Shown here: in pieces, positions 55,780 to 64,000 of the stretch | How positions within the stretch are numbered: the first letter of the stretch is position 1 | How the letters are laid out: every line of letters starts with the position of its first letter | Source: Nakamurella alba | Lineage (GTDB): Bacteria; Actinomycetota; Actinomycetes; Mycobacteriales; Nakamurellaceae | Direction of reading: 5' to 3' | Assembly (NCBI RefSeq): GCF_009707545.1 | Contig: NZ_WLYK01000008.1 | Coordinates: 124,001-188,000 of the forward strand | Length of the DNA: 64,000 nt | Translations under genes and position numbers: made by a program | Notes under the pieces: generated by a model | What the model was told of the DNA's origin: nothing | The model's database searches: none | Seen by the model: only the letters and a program-made list of their open reading frames with translations

Positions 55780-56601
55780 CTACTTCTTCACCCGGGATGC
55801 GGTGTGCAGCCAGTACTTGTTGCCCAGCAGCCCGGCGGAGACACCACCGTCGAGGGCGATGACCGCGCCGGTGAGGACGGCGGCGTCGGTGTCGCAGAGG
55901 GAGGCGAGGTAGGAACCGACCTCGCGGGCGGTGCGGACGGTGCTGGAGGCCTTGCGCTCGTCGCTGGGCACCACACCGGTGAGGTACTCGGTGATCGCGT
56001 GCCGGGTGCGGCGTCCGGCGTCGCCGTCGGCCACGCTGCCCAGCACGATGGTGTTCACCCGGATCCCCTTGTCCTGGTACTCCACGGCCAGCCCCTGCCC
56101 GAGGTGCACGAGGCCGGCCTTGCTGGCGTTGTAGGCCTGCATCCGGGACAGCGGGGCGACGGCGTTGGTGGAGGCGATGTTGATGATGAGCCCGCTCCCG
56201 GCCTCCAGCATGTGGCCCAGCGCGTAGCGGCTGCAGAAGAAGGCACCCTTGAGGTTGGTGTCGACGATGTCGTCCCACCACTGCTCCTCCGCCAGGTGCG
56301 AGTCGACGATCACCGGGTCCCCGGGGGTGCCGGCATTGTTGATCAGCACGTCGATCCGGCCGCGCAGCCCTGCTGCCCGCTCGACGAAGGCGGCGCAGTC
56401 GCCGACGGAGCGGATGTCGCCGGTGACGAACTCGAACTCGCCGCCGGCTGCGGTGATCTCGGCGGCCAGCGCCTCGCCCGCCGCGGTGGTGCGGCCCATC
56501 CCGCACACCACGGCGCCGCGCTCGGCGAACACCCGCGCCGTCTCCCGGCCGACCCCGGACGTCACCCCGGTGACCGCGACCACCTGACCCTCGATGCCCA
56601 T
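55780..56601 (-). CDS. SDR-family oxidoreductase 2
   Basis: 273 residues from ATG 56601 (MGIEGQVVAVTG). NAD(P) loop VTGVTSGVGRETARVF, LINNAGTPG, Ser in IINIASTNAVA and Tyr-Lys in MQAYNASKAGLVHLGQG. The C-terminal insert around HAITEYLTGVVPSDERKAS and a final tail with KYWLHTASRVKK are longer than in SDR 1. It is the only minus-strand gene between the UGSC operon and ligase 2. Divergent from ligase 2 across the GTTGGA box, so one regulator could serve both. Substrate unknown. Confidence 0.88.
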   Translation of the reverse strand: MGIEGQVVAVTGVTSGVGRETARVFAERGAVVCGMGRTTAAGEALAAEITAAGGEFEFVTGDIRSVGDCAAFVERAAGLRGRIDVLINNAGTPGDPVIVDSHLAEEQWWDDIVDTNLKGAFFCSRYALGHMLEAGSGLIINIASTNAVAPLSRMQAYNASKAGLVHLGQGLAVEYQDKGIRVNTIVLGSVADGDAGRRTRHAITEYLTGVVPSDERKASSTVRTAREVGSYLASLCDTDAAVLTGAVIALDGGVSAGLLGNKYWLHTASRVKK

Positions 56602-56653
56602 GACCTCATCGTGGGTGCGGGCGGGCCTCGACGCAGGGCCGGCCGCGGACGGA

Positions 56654-56671
56654 GTTGGAGGCAGGTCCAAC
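56654..56671. promoter_or_regulatory. Second GTTGGA-N6-TCCAAC box between SDR 2 and ligase 2
   Basis: The same perfect 6-bp half-sites and 6-base spacer (GGCAGG) as at 41595. It lies in the 122-base divergent gap, 53 bases from both start codons, well placed to control both genes. Confidence 0.6.
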
Positions 56672-56723
56672 GGACTGCGTCGCCCGGCGGTCCGGGACGA
56701 GGAAGGGACCTAGGGTCGGACAG

Positions 56724-58247
56724 ATGCAGCGCCCCGACTACGGTCTCGGCCGGTTGATCAGCCGGTCCGCCCGCCTCTACCCGGACCTGCCGTGCCTGGT
56801 CGACGACACCGGCGCCGGGCGCAGTTTTGCCGAGGTGGACGACCGGGTGGCCCGGCTGGCGAACGGGTTGCGCGGGATCGGCATCGGCCGGGCGAGCCGG
56901 GTCGGCGTGCTGTCGATCGACACCCCCGGCTATGTCGAACTGATCCTGGCCTGCTTCGCGGTCGGTGCCACCCTGGTCCCGCTGAACTACCGGCTGACGG
57001 CCGACGAGCTCCGTTACATCGACGAGCGCGCCGCGCTGCACGTGCTGTTCGTCTCCGAGCGCTACCGGGCGATCGCCACCGCCCTGCGGGACGGTGACCC
57101 GCCCCTGCAGATCCTCGACCTGGCCGACGATCTCGAGCAGCTCATCACCGCGGGCGGCCCGGAACGCAGCTGGGCGGACCTGGCCGACGACGACATCCTC
57201 TGCATCATGTTCACCAGCGGAACCACCGGCCGGCCGAAGGGCGTGCTGCAGTCGCACCGGATGCTGAAGTCGGTGTACCTGCAGATGTGGGAGTGCCTGC
57301 CGCGACCCGGCGACGTCCGGTACACCGCCTCGCCGCTCTTCCACGCCGCCGGCTTCTTCGTGCTGCTCGGCCAGATCGCGATGGGCAGCGCATCGATGAT
57401 CGTCGACCAGTTCCGGCCCGAGGTGACCGCCCGTGCCATCGGCTCCGGGCTGCTGACCGGCTGCTTCCTGGTGCCGACGATGATCGCCGCGGTGCTCGAC
57501 CACGCCGCGGAGACCGGCCTGGACATCGGGTCCGACCGGCTGCGCCAATTGCTCTACGGCGGGGCGCCGATGCCGACCGCGCTGCTGCGCCGGGCGCTGG
57601 ACCGGTGGCCGCACTGCGACTTCTGGAACATGTACGGCTCCGGGACCGAGTCCAACAGCCAGACCTATCTGCGGCCCACCGACCACCGCCGGGCGCTGGC
57701 CGGCGAGGAGCACCTGCTGGCCACCGTCGGCCAGGCGGTCACCGGCGTGGACCTGCGGATCGTCGACGACGCCGGCCGGGAGGTACCGGACGGGGTGGTC
57801 GGCCGGATCGCGGCGCGCACCGACGTGGTGATGAGCGGCTACCTGGACGATCCGGAGCGCACCGCGGAGGCGCTGCAGGACGGCTGGTTCTACAGCGGCG
57901 ACCTCGGGTCCTTCGGCCCGAACGGCTATCTCACCCTGGCCGGCCGCGGTCGGGACATGATCATCCGCGGCGGCGAGAACATCTACGTGGCCGAGATCGA
58001 GTCGGTGCTCGCCGCGCAGCCGGGGGTCTCCGATGCCGCGGTGGTCGGCCGGGCGGACGAGCGGTGGGGGCAGGTGCCGGTGGCCTGGGTGGAGGCCACC
58101 GGCGAGCCGGCACCGACCGAGCAGGCACTGCGGCAGCGGTGCCGCGAGGTACTGGCCGCCTACAAGGTGCCGGTCACCATCACGGTGGTGAAGTCGTTGC
58201 CGCGCAACGCCACCGGCAAGGTGGTCAAGGATCTGCTGGTCACCTGA
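56724..58247 (+). CDS. AMP-forming acyl-CoA ligase 2
   Basis: 507 residues from ATG 56724. P-loop MFTSGTTGRPKGVLQSH, NMYGSGTESNSQTYL, hinge GRGRDMIIRGGENIYVAEIE and C-terminal Lys in PRNATGKVVKDLL. It is shorter than ligases 1 and 3 and differs in the pocket region (LFHAAGFFVLLGQIAMGSA), so it likely activates a different acid, perhaps a pathway intermediate. It converges on the MBL gene with only a 6-base gap. Confidence 0.9.
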   Translation: MQRPDYGLGRLISRSARLYPDLPCLVDDTGAGRSFAEVDDRVARLANGLRGIGIGRASRVGVLSIDTPGYVELILACFAVGATLVPLNYRLTADELRYIDERAALHVLFVSERYRAIATALRDGDPPLQILDLADDLEQLITAGGPERSWADLADDDILCIMFTSGTTGRPKGVLQSHRMLKSVYLQMWECLPRPGDVRYTASPLFHAAGFFVLLGQIAMGSASMIVDQFRPEVTARAIGSGLLTGCFLVPTMIAAVLDHAAETGLDIGSDRLRQLLYGGAPMPTALLRRALDRWPHCDFWNMYGSGTESNSQTYLRPTDHRRALAGEEHLLATVGQAVTGVDLRIVDDAGREVPDGVVGRIAARTDVVMSGYLDDPERTAEALQDGWFYSGDLGSFGPNGYLTLAGRGRDMIIRGGENIYVAEIESVLAAQPGVSDAAVVGRADERWGQVPVAWVEATGEPAPTEQALRQRCREVLAAYKVPVTITVVKSLPRNATGKVVKDLLVT

Positions 58248-58253
58248 CAGGTC

Positions 58254-59273
58254 TCAGGCCGGCGAGAAGTGCAGCACCCCGCGGTGCTGGTCCTGCGAGA
58301 TCCGGCCCTGCTGCACGAGAACGTCGAGGTGCGCGCCGGTCTCGCTGATCGCCAGCATCCGGTTGAGCAGGTCCAGCTCGTCGAGCCGGTGGTGCCGGCG
58401 GGTCCAGGTGAGACGGCCGGCGACCGCGGCCCCGGTGTCCGCGCCGTCGGCGACAGCCTCGGCGGTCCGGTCCAGCCGCTCCCGGTGGTGCTCCAGCAGC
58501 TCGTCGACCCGGGTGTGCACGCTGCCGCCGGGCTCCCCGTGGGCCGGCATCATCACCGTGTCCGGCAGCTCGCGCAGCAGTGCCAGCGATCCGAGGAAGT
58601 CGCGCAGCGGGTGCTCGGCCCGCACCCCGTCGAAGGCCAGCGACGGGGTGATCGTCGGCAGCACGTGGTCCCCGGTGAACAGCAGCCCGGTGGCCGGCTC
58701 GTGGAACACCACATGCCCGGAGGTGTGGCCTGGCGTGGCGATCACCGTGATCCGGCGCCGGCCCACCTCGATCACCTGCCCGTCGGCCAGCCAGCTGTCC
58801 GGCGGTTCCCAGACCCGGAACCGGTCCTCGTACGGGTCCGCGCCGCCGGCGGAGATCTCGGTCGCCAGCTCCGGTGCGCCCATCAGCAGCAGGTGCTTGA
58901 TCTGGGAGAAGAGCCCGTCGATGACCGGGGTGGTGGCGATGGTCGAGCCGTCGCGCTCACCCTCGCCCAGCGCGACCGGGATGCCGAACTCCCGGCGCAT
59001 CGCCGTCGCCAGCGTGAAGTGGTCGCTGTGGTGGTGGGTGACCAGGTAGGCCGACACGTCCGCCGGTGTGGCGCCGAGGGTCTCGATGCCCTCCAGCATC
59101 GCGGCGCGGGCGGCCGGCACGTCCCAGCCGCCGTCGATCATCACCAGCTCGTCGCCGTCGCTGATCGCGTACACGTTCACCGCGCGCAGGCCGTCCTGCG
59201 GCATCGGGACGGGGATGCGGTGCACCCCTGGCGCGATCTCGTGCACGCCGGGGTCGGTCCAGTGCTGGGTCAC
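58254..59273 (-). CDS. Metallo-beta-lactamase-fold hydrolase
   Basis: 339 residues from GTG 59273 (MTQHWTDPGVHEIAPGVHRI). The zinc motif THHHSDHF (His-x-His-x-Asp-His) is intact. The next His is in IATPGHTSGHVVFH, the Asp in LFTGDHVLP, and the last His in VMMPAHGEPGG. A C-terminal winged-helix-like extension (RRHHRLDELDLLNRM) is as in the LACTB2-type subgroup. It is likely a thioesterase or ester hydrolase with two zinc ions. Divergent from the kinase gene; a single GTTGGA half-site lies between them. Confidence 0.9.
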   Translation of the reverse strand: MTQHWTDPGVHEIAPGVHRIPVPMPQDGLRAVNVYAISDGDELVMIDGGWDVPAARAAMLEGIETLGATPADVSAYLVTHHHSDHFTLATAMRREFGIPVALGEGERDGSTIATTPVIDGLFSQIKHLLLMGAPELATEISAGGADPYEDRFRVWEPPDSWLADGQVIEVGRRRITVIATPGHTSGHVVFHEPATGLLFTGDHVLPTITPSLAFDGVRAEHPLRDFLGSLALLRELPDTVMMPAHGEPGGSVHTRVDELLEHHRERLDRTAEAVADGADTGAAVAGRLTWTRRHHRLDELDLLNRMLAISETGAHLDVLVQQGRISQDQHRGVLHFSPA

Positions 59274-59396
59274 CGGGCCACTCTCGCGCCCGCCGCACCG
59301 GGCGCCGTACAGCCCGTGCGGCACCGTGTGGAGAGTTGGACAAAGGCCGGTCGCGCGTCGTTCGCCGGGGCCACCCGGCGGTGTGACGATCGCCGC

Positions 59397-60419
59397 ATGC
59401 CGTCCGACGTTGCTGCCGACGAGGCGCTGGGGCACTGGCTCGAGCAGGCCACCGGCGTGCCCGGGCCGTTCCGGCTGCAACGGCTGACCGGCGGCAACTC
59501 GAACGAGACGCTGCTGGTCACCGGCTCCGGGCCGCAGCAGGAATGGATCCTGCGCCGGCCCCCGGTCGCCACCGTCGACGAGGCGGCCCACGACATGTCG
59601 CGCGAGTACCGGGTGCTGTCCGCGGTGCAGGACGCCGACGTGCCGAGCCCCGGGGTGCTCGGTTTGTATGTCGAGCCCGGGAGCGCTCGGACCATGCTGC
59701 TGATGCAGCGGTGCCCCGGCGTGCCGCTGGCGGCCGCGGTCCCGGCGGAGTGGACCGGCCCCGACCTGGTGGCGCAGATCGGCGAGGCGGCAGTCGACGC
59801 CCTGGTGGCGCTGCACGCGGTGGACTGGCGGGCGGCCGGGCTGGAGGAGTTCGGCCGACCGGACGGCTACCTGGAGCGGCAGGTCGGCCGCTGGCGCCGG
59901 CAGTACGAGCAGCACCGGACCCGCGACCTGCCGCTGTTCGACCCCGTCGCCGCATGGCTGGAGCGGCACCGGCCGCCGGACATCGCGCCCGCGCTGCTGC
60001 ACGGCGACTTCCACCTGGACAACGCGCTGTTCGTACCCGGCCCGCCGGTCCGGGTCAGCGCGATCATCGACTGGGAGCTCTCCACGATCGGCGATCCGCT
60101 GGTGGATCTCGGCTTGTTCCTGGCCTTCTGGGGCAACGACCGCCCGTCGGCACCGGCGATGCCGCGGGTGCAGGCCCTGTCCCGGGTGCCCGGTGCGCCG
60201 ACCCGCAAGGACCTGGCCGGCCGGTACGCCGCCGCGAGCGGCCGGTCGGTGGAGCACCTGGACTGGTACCTCACGCTCGCCTTCTTCAAACTCGCGGCGA
60301 TCGTCGAGGGGGCCTACGCCCGTTACACCGCAGGGGATCTCGACTCCCCGTACGCCCGCGACCTGGCCACCGACGTGCCCCGGTTGCTGGAGGAAGCCGC
60401 CGTGTTCGCCGGCCTCTAG
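59397..60419 (+). CDS. Aminoglycoside-phosphotransferase-fold kinase (ACAD10/11, LvaA-like)
   Basis: 340 residues from ATG 59397. N-lobe RLQRLTGGNSNETLLV and ILRRPP. C-lobe LLHGDFHLDNALFV with the catalytic Asp, and SAIIDWELSTIGDPLVDLGLFLAFW with the metal-binding Asp. This subgroup lies near acyl-CoA dehydrogenases: human ACAD10/11 and Pseudomonas LvaA kinases phosphorylate 4-hydroxyacyl-CoAs so the oxygen can be eliminated. Neighbouring ligases, dehydrogenases and hydratases make that role the best guess here, not aminoglycoside resistance. Confidence 0.85.
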   Translation: MPSDVAADEALGHWLEQATGVPGPFRLQRLTGGNSNETLLVTGSGPQQEWILRRPPVATVDEAAHDMSREYRVLSAVQDADVPSPGVLGLYVEPGSARTMLLMQRCPGVPLAAAVPAEWTGPDLVAQIGEAAVDALVALHAVDWRAAGLEEFGRPDGYLERQVGRWRRQYEQHRTRDLPLFDPVAAWLERHRPPDIAPALLHGDFHLDNALFVPGPPVRVSAIIDWELSTIGDPLVDLGLFLAFWGNDRPSAPAMPRVQALSRVPGAPTRKDLAGRYAAASGRSVEHLDWYLTLAFFKLAAIVEGAYARYTAGDLDSPYARDLATDVPRLLEEAAVFAGL

Positions 60420-60504
60420 CGCCCCGACAGCACGTCACCACCGCACCCATCACCACACACCCACCACCGCACACGCCCTGCCGCCCGGACCAGAAGGACA
60501 TCAC

Positions 60505-61413
60505 ATGCCGGACTACGAATTCCTCAGCTACTCGGTCACCGACCGGGTCGCCACCCTGCTGCTGGACCGGCCGGACAAGCTCAACGCCTTCACCCACGCC
60601 ATGGGGGTCGAACTGGTCGACGTGATGGACCGGATCGACGCCGACGACGATGTGCGCGCCGTGGTGGTCACCGGTGCCGGTCGCGCCTTCTGCGCGGGCG
60701 CCGACCTGTCCGACGGCACCGCCATCTTCGAGAACAAGAACCCGGGCGAGTTCCGGATGGAGCGGGACGCCGACTACGGCGGGATCGTCACCCGCCGCTT
60801 CTTCGAGAGCACCAAGCCGCTGATCGCCGCCATCAACGGCCCGGCCGTGGGCATGGGCGCCACCATCACCCTGCCGATGGACATCCGGCTGGCCTCGGAC
60901 ACCGCGAAGATCGGCTTCGTCTTCTCCCGGCGCGGGCTGGTCCCGGAGGCGGCGTCGTCCTTCTTCCTGACCCGGGTGGTCGGCATCAGCCAGGCAGCGG
61001 AGTGGGTGTACTCGGGTCGGGTGTTCGGTGCGGACGAGGCGCTGTCGGCCGGTCTGGTCAAGTCGGTGCACGCGCCGGAGGACCTGCTGCCGCGCGCTTA
61101 CGAGCTCGCGCACGAGCTGATCGACGCGAGTTCCGCTGTCTCGGTGGCGGTCTCGCGCCGGATGCTGTGGCAGATGCTGGCCTTCGGCACCCCCGAGCTG
61201 GCACACGAGCTGGACTCCCGCGGCATCTTCCATCTCGGCCGGGCGGACGACGTGAAGGAGGGCGTGCTGTCCTTCCTGGAGAAGCGGCCGGCCGAGTTCC
61301 CGATGCGGGTGTCGACCGACCTGCCGCAGTACGTCAGGGACTGGCAGCGCCTCGGCAGTACCGAGGCGCTGATCGCCTACGAGCGCTCCCAGCTCGCCCC
61401 TGAAGGCGTGTGA
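60505..61413 (+). CDS. Enoyl-CoA hydratase/isomerase 2
   Basis: 302 residues from ATG 60505; AGAAGGACATCAC precedes it. Crotonase core: VATLLLDRPDKLNAFTHAMGVEL, VTGAGRAFCAGADLSDG, INGPAVGMGATITLPMDIRLASD and FVFSRRGLVPEAASSFFLTRVVG, where the Glu of PEAAS is in the catalytic position. The C-terminal region is extended by about 40 residues over SDR-coupled hydratase 1. A short A/C-rich leader (60420-60504) separates it from the kinase. Its stop overlaps the start of ligase 3, so the two proteins probably act together. Confidence 0.9.
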   Translation: MPDYEFLSYSVTDRVATLLLDRPDKLNAFTHAMGVELVDVMDRIDADDDVRAVVVTGAGRAFCAGADLSDGTAIFENKNPGEFRMERDADYGGIVTRRFFESTKPLIAAINGPAVGMGATITLPMDIRLASDTAKIGFVFSRRGLVPEAASSFFLTRVVGISQAAEWVYSGRVFGADEALSAGLVKSVHAPEDLLPRAYELAHELIDASSAVSVAVSRRMLWQMLAFGTPELAHELDSRGIFHLGRADDVKEGVLSFLEKRPAEFPMRVSTDLPQYVRDWQRLGSTEALIAYERSQLAPEGV

Positions 61414-62996
61414 TGACCGACTTCCTCGACGCCGATCGCGGTCACCTCGCCACCCCGGCGCTGGCCGCCCGGCTGCAGGTGAGTCTCGGTGAGGCACTGC
61501 CGCTCTCGGCCCGTCGGCATCCGGACAAGCGGTGCTTCGTCTTCCCCGACGGTTCGCACCTGACCTTCGCCGAGGTGAACAGCCGGGTGAACCGGCTGGC
61601 CGATGCGCTGTCCGCCGGCGGTGTCGGCAAGGGCGACCGGCTGGCGGTGTTCGCGCTGGACTCGCACCGCTACGTCGAGGTGGTGCTGGCCGCGCTCAAG
61701 CTGGGCGCGGTGTACGTCCCGCTGAACTACCGGCTCACCCGGCCCGAGATCGAGGTGCTGATCGGGCGTTCCGCGCCGGTCATGCTGTTCCACGACGACC
61801 GGTACTCCGAGCTGCTGGCCGGGATGGCGGAGCAGTTCCCGAGCCTGCGCACGGTGGTCGACTTCGAGACCGACTACGAGGACCTGCTGGGCACCGGCCG
61901 CGACGTCGAGCCGCCGGTGGTCTGCACCGACACCGACACCATCGGGCTGGCCTTCACCTCCGGCACCACCGGGCTGCCCAAGGGTGTGGTCCAGTCGCAG
62001 CGGATGATGAAGGCGATCATCCAGGGGCACATCGCCGACTACGACCTGCGGATCGACGACTTCCGCTACGTCGCCGCGCCGACGTTCCACATCACCGGCA
62101 TCTGCGCGCTGCTGGCCGGTGTCTCGTACGGGTTCCCGTCGCTGATCATCCCGCAGTTCAGCGCGAAGGAGCTGGTGCCGATCCTGGCCCGGGACGAACT
62201 GACGGCGATGTTCCTGGTGCCCACCATGATCAGCATGCTCTTCCAGCAGCCGGGCGTGGCGGAGCTGTCGTTCACGAACATGCGGACCATCTACTACGGT
62301 GCCTCGCCGATGTCGCCGACCCTGCTGCGCAAGGCCATGGACATCTTCGGCTGCGGTTTCATCAACGCCTTCGGCGCCGGCACGGAAGCCGGTCTGCAGG
62401 CGGTGATGTCGGTGCAGGAGCACCAGCGGGCGGCGGCCGGGGAGACCGAACTGCTCGGCTCGATCGGCAAGCCCGCCCACGGGGTCGCGCTGCGGCTGGT
62501 GGACGACGAGATGAACGACGTGCCGGACGGCGAGGTGGGCGAGATCGCCACCCGCAGCGACATGTTGATGGACGGGTACCTGGACATGCCGGAGGAGACG
62601 GCACGGGCCTTCCGCGACGGCTGGTTCCGGGCCGGTGACATGGCCTACCGGGCGCCGAACGGGTTCCTCTACCTCTACGGCCGCAAGAAGGACATGATCA
62701 TCCGCGGTGGGGAGAACATCTACCCCAGCGAGATCGAGACGGTGCTCGCCGAGCACCCGGCGATCGTGCAGAGCGCGGTCATCGGTGTGCCGGATGAACA
62801 CTGGGGCGAGATCGTGCGGGCTTTCGTCACCGTCCGCGAGGGCCAGTCGGTGACCGCGGACGAACTGCGCGAGCACTGCAACGGCCGGCTCGGCCGGTAC
62901 AAGGTGCCGGCCGAGTTCCTGGTGGTGGACGCACTTCCCACCAATGCCAGCGGCAAGATCCTCAAGCGCGAACTGCGCACCTGGGACATGTCCTGA
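61413..62996 (+). CDS. AMP-forming acyl-CoA ligase 3
   Basis: 527 residues from ATG 61413, overlapping the hydratase stop by one base (TGATG). P-loop LAFTSGTTGLPKGVVQSQ, NAFGAGTEAGLQAV, hinge GRKKDMIIRGGENIYPSEIE and Lys in NASGKILKREL. It is closely related to ligase 1 across its length (shared VPLNYRL, FLVPTM, DEHWGE and GRYKVPAE segments), suggesting duplication of the ligase with the two importer binding proteins that flank the region. Substrate unknown. Confidence 0.9.
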   Translation: MTDFLDADRGHLATPALAARLQVSLGEALPLSARRHPDKRCFVFPDGSHLTFAEVNSRVNRLADALSAGGVGKGDRLAVFALDSHRYVEVVLAALKLGAVYVPLNYRLTRPEIEVLIGRSAPVMLFHDDRYSELLAGMAEQFPSLRTVVDFETDYEDLLGTGRDVEPPVVCTDTDTIGLAFTSGTTGLPKGVVQSQRMMKAIIQGHIADYDLRIDDFRYVAAPTFHITGICALLAGVSYGFPSLIIPQFSAKELVPILARDELTAMFLVPTMISMLFQQPGVAELSFTNMRTIYYGASPMSPTLLRKAMDIFGCGFINAFGAGTEAGLQAVMSVQEHQRAAAGETELLGSIGKPAHGVALRLVDDEMNDVPDGEVGEIATRSDMLMDGYLDMPEETARAFRDGWFRAGDMAYRAPNGFLYLYGRKKDMIIRGGENIYPSEIETVLAEHPAIVQSAVIGVPDEHWGEIVRAFVTVREGQSVTADELREHCNGRLGRYKVPAEFLVVDALPTNASGKILKRELRTWDMS

Positions 62997-63067
62997 CCAG
63001 CCGGAACGGCACTTGTGCGGCACCACAAAGCCGGTGTGCCCGGACTTTGACACCCGCAACACCCACG

Positions 63068-63083
63068 CGTGACGCTCGTCACG
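63068..63083. promoter_or_regulatory. Inverted repeat upstream of binding protein 2
   Basis: CGTGACG, CT, CGTCACG: a perfect 7-bp inverted repeat 131-146 bases before the start of the second ABC binding protein. Operator or weak terminator of ligase 3 (72 bases after its stop); a T-run (GTTTC) follows. Confidence 0.45.
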
Positions 63084-63213
63084 TTTCTACGACGGCCTGA
63101 CCGCCCGGCCGGGGACCCCGGAACCCTTCGCGGAGTTCCCGACCAGCACCACCCACCACCAGCGCCCACCCGGGCGGTGGTCGCCACGACACCGGAAGAG
63201 GTGCCAGCAGCAC

Positions 63214-64000
63214 ATGAGGACTTCGAGGCGTTTCCGTTCCGGCACAGCAGGTCTGGCGGCTGCCGCCCTGCTGCTCGCCGCGTGCGGGTCGGACCCGGCA
63301 CCCGGTGCCGGCACCAGCAGCACCGCCGCTGCGTCCCCGGCCGCCACCAGCACCGCGGCGCCGGCGAGCAGTGGCGGCACCAGCACCTCGGCGGCCACCG
63401 GTGGCGGCTCGGCGACCGGATCGGCCCCGGAATCGGTGGTCCCGTCCGTCGCCAGTGGTGACCCGATCAAGATCGGCGCGATGGCGCCGATGAACGGCGC
63501 CGCGGCGTACCCGCAGTCGGGTTTCGGCATCGACGCCGGCGTCTGGTACGTCAACAACGTGCTCGGCGGCGTGCAGGGCCGGCCGCTCGAGGTCGACCTG
63601 TGCGCCGGTGACGGCACCCCGGAAACCGCGGTCAACTGCGCCAACGGGTTCGTCACCAACAACTACCCGGTGGTGGTCGACGCCTACGACCTGTCCATGG
63701 GCGGCGCGCAGCCGATCCTGGTCGGCGCCGAGATCCCCGTGGTGGGCATGCTCTCCGGCGCGAACATCATGGACGAGACCCCGTACCCGCTGGGCTTCTA
63801 CTTCTCCGGCCCGGGCGCGGTCAGCGCGGTCGGCTCGATGACCATCCTGCAGAAGCTGGGCAAGAAGAACGCCTCGCTGGCACTCACCGACGCGCCCGCC
63901 ACCCACACCTACGTGGACACGCTGATCACCCCGATCTCGCAGAAGCTCGGGCTCAACGTCGGTGTCCAGTACATCGACACCAAGAACGTCAACTACACGG
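63214..64000 (+). CDS. ABC substrate-binding lipoprotein 2 (cut by window end)
   Basis: 262 residues are visible from ATG 63214; the frame is open at the window edge. Signal RTSRRFRSGTAGLAAAALLLAACGS is a lipoprotein leader with the lipidated Cys near residue 25. A long Ala/Ser/Thr-rich linker (to about 80) follows, then the LivK-like fold: IKIGAMAPMNGAAAYPQSGFGIDAGVWYVNNVLGGVQGR and VEVDLCAGDGTPETAVNCANGF. It differs much from binding protein 1 and probably belongs to a second importer beyond the window. It shares with it the family type and the association with acyl-CoA ligases. Confidence 0.88.
   Translation, partial: MRTSRRFRSGTAGLAAAALLLAACGSDPAPGAGTSSTAAASPAATSTAAPASSGGTSTSAATGGGSATGSAPESVVPSVASGDPIKIGAMAPMNGAAAYPQSGFGIDAGVWYVNNVLGGVQGRPLEVDLCAGDGTPETAVNCANGFVTNNYPVVVDAYDLSMGGAQPILVGAEIPVVGMLSGANIMDETPYPLGFYFSGPGAVSAVGSMTILQKLGKKNASLALTDAPATHTYVDTLITPISQKLGLNVGVQYIDTKNVNYT

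Noticed and set aside
59335..59340. Third GTTGGA box between MBL and kinase genes
   Set aside because: Only one half-site is present; the matching position reads CCGGTC instead of TCCAAC.
59397..60419. Aminoglycoside resistance gene
   Set aside because: The kinase fold is shared, but neighbours and motifs fit the acyl-CoA-linked ACAD10/11 subgroup.

Overview
The window reads as chromosomal DNA of a high-GC Actinomycetota. The evidence is a dnaK-grpE-dnaJ-hspR operon with HspR (HAIR) operators, a dCTP deaminase of the actinobacterial bifunctional type, a family-5 uracil-DNA glycosylase, EtfD, an F420-type PPOX protein and pervasive GC-rich third codon positions. I cannot name the genus. No insertion sequence, prophage, CRISPR array or rRNA was seen. 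One tRNA, Gly(CCC), is present.

Positions 1-22.8 kb are mostly single housekeeping genes. They comprise a partial MFS transporter, a septum-formation-type membrane protein, UdgB, a FadE5-like acyl-CoA dehydrogenase divergent from a PolA-like polymerase, two PPOX-fold proteins, a DUF402 protein, an NmrA-type protein and an arginase-fold protein. They continue with a lipoprotein, the tRNA, dcd, a VOC protein, EtfD, a TPM-domain protein, a haloalkane-dehalogenase-like hydrolase, a GH15 enzyme, and DUF1697 and AIM24 proteins. FadE5-like and EtfD are functionally linked (acyl-CoA to ETF to menaquinone) and share operator-like sequence upstream.

Positions 22.8-38.8 kb hold the heat-shock block: dnaK-grpE-dnaJ-hspR at one end and clpB at the other. 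Both promoters carry HAIR boxes and SigH/SigR-like promoter sequences. Between them, on the opposite strand, lies an island of five paralogous secreted proteins with four invariant cysteines and a PCR(I/V)VDTR signature. It also contains a GH5 glycosidase carrying the same module at its C-terminus, and a CYTH-CHAD protein.

Positions 39-41.6 kb carry a cyclopropane-fatty-acid-synthase-like lipid methyltransferase, a DUF1295 membrane protein and a peroxiredoxin. From 41.7 kb to the window edge there is a large CoA-linked catabolic region. A branched-chain-amino-acid-type ABC importer (one permease fused to its ATPase) is interleaved with an acyl-CoA ligase. An overlapping operon follows: an HpaB/AbfD-fold protein, two acyl-CoA dehydrogenases, an SDR and an enoyl-CoA hydratase. 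Next come a three-gene UGSC system (cysteine form), another SDR, a second ligase, an MBL hydrolase, an APH-type kinase, a second hydratase, a third ligase and a second ABC binding protein cut by the window end. The contents suggest import and CoA-dependent breakdown of a carboxylic acid whose identity cannot be read from sequence.

The strongest candidates for undescribed biology are the UGSC trio, the four-cysteine secreted paralogue island, the cluster-less 4-hydroxybutyryl-CoA-dehydratase relative, and a GTTGGA-N6-TCCAAC box found at two catabolic promoters.
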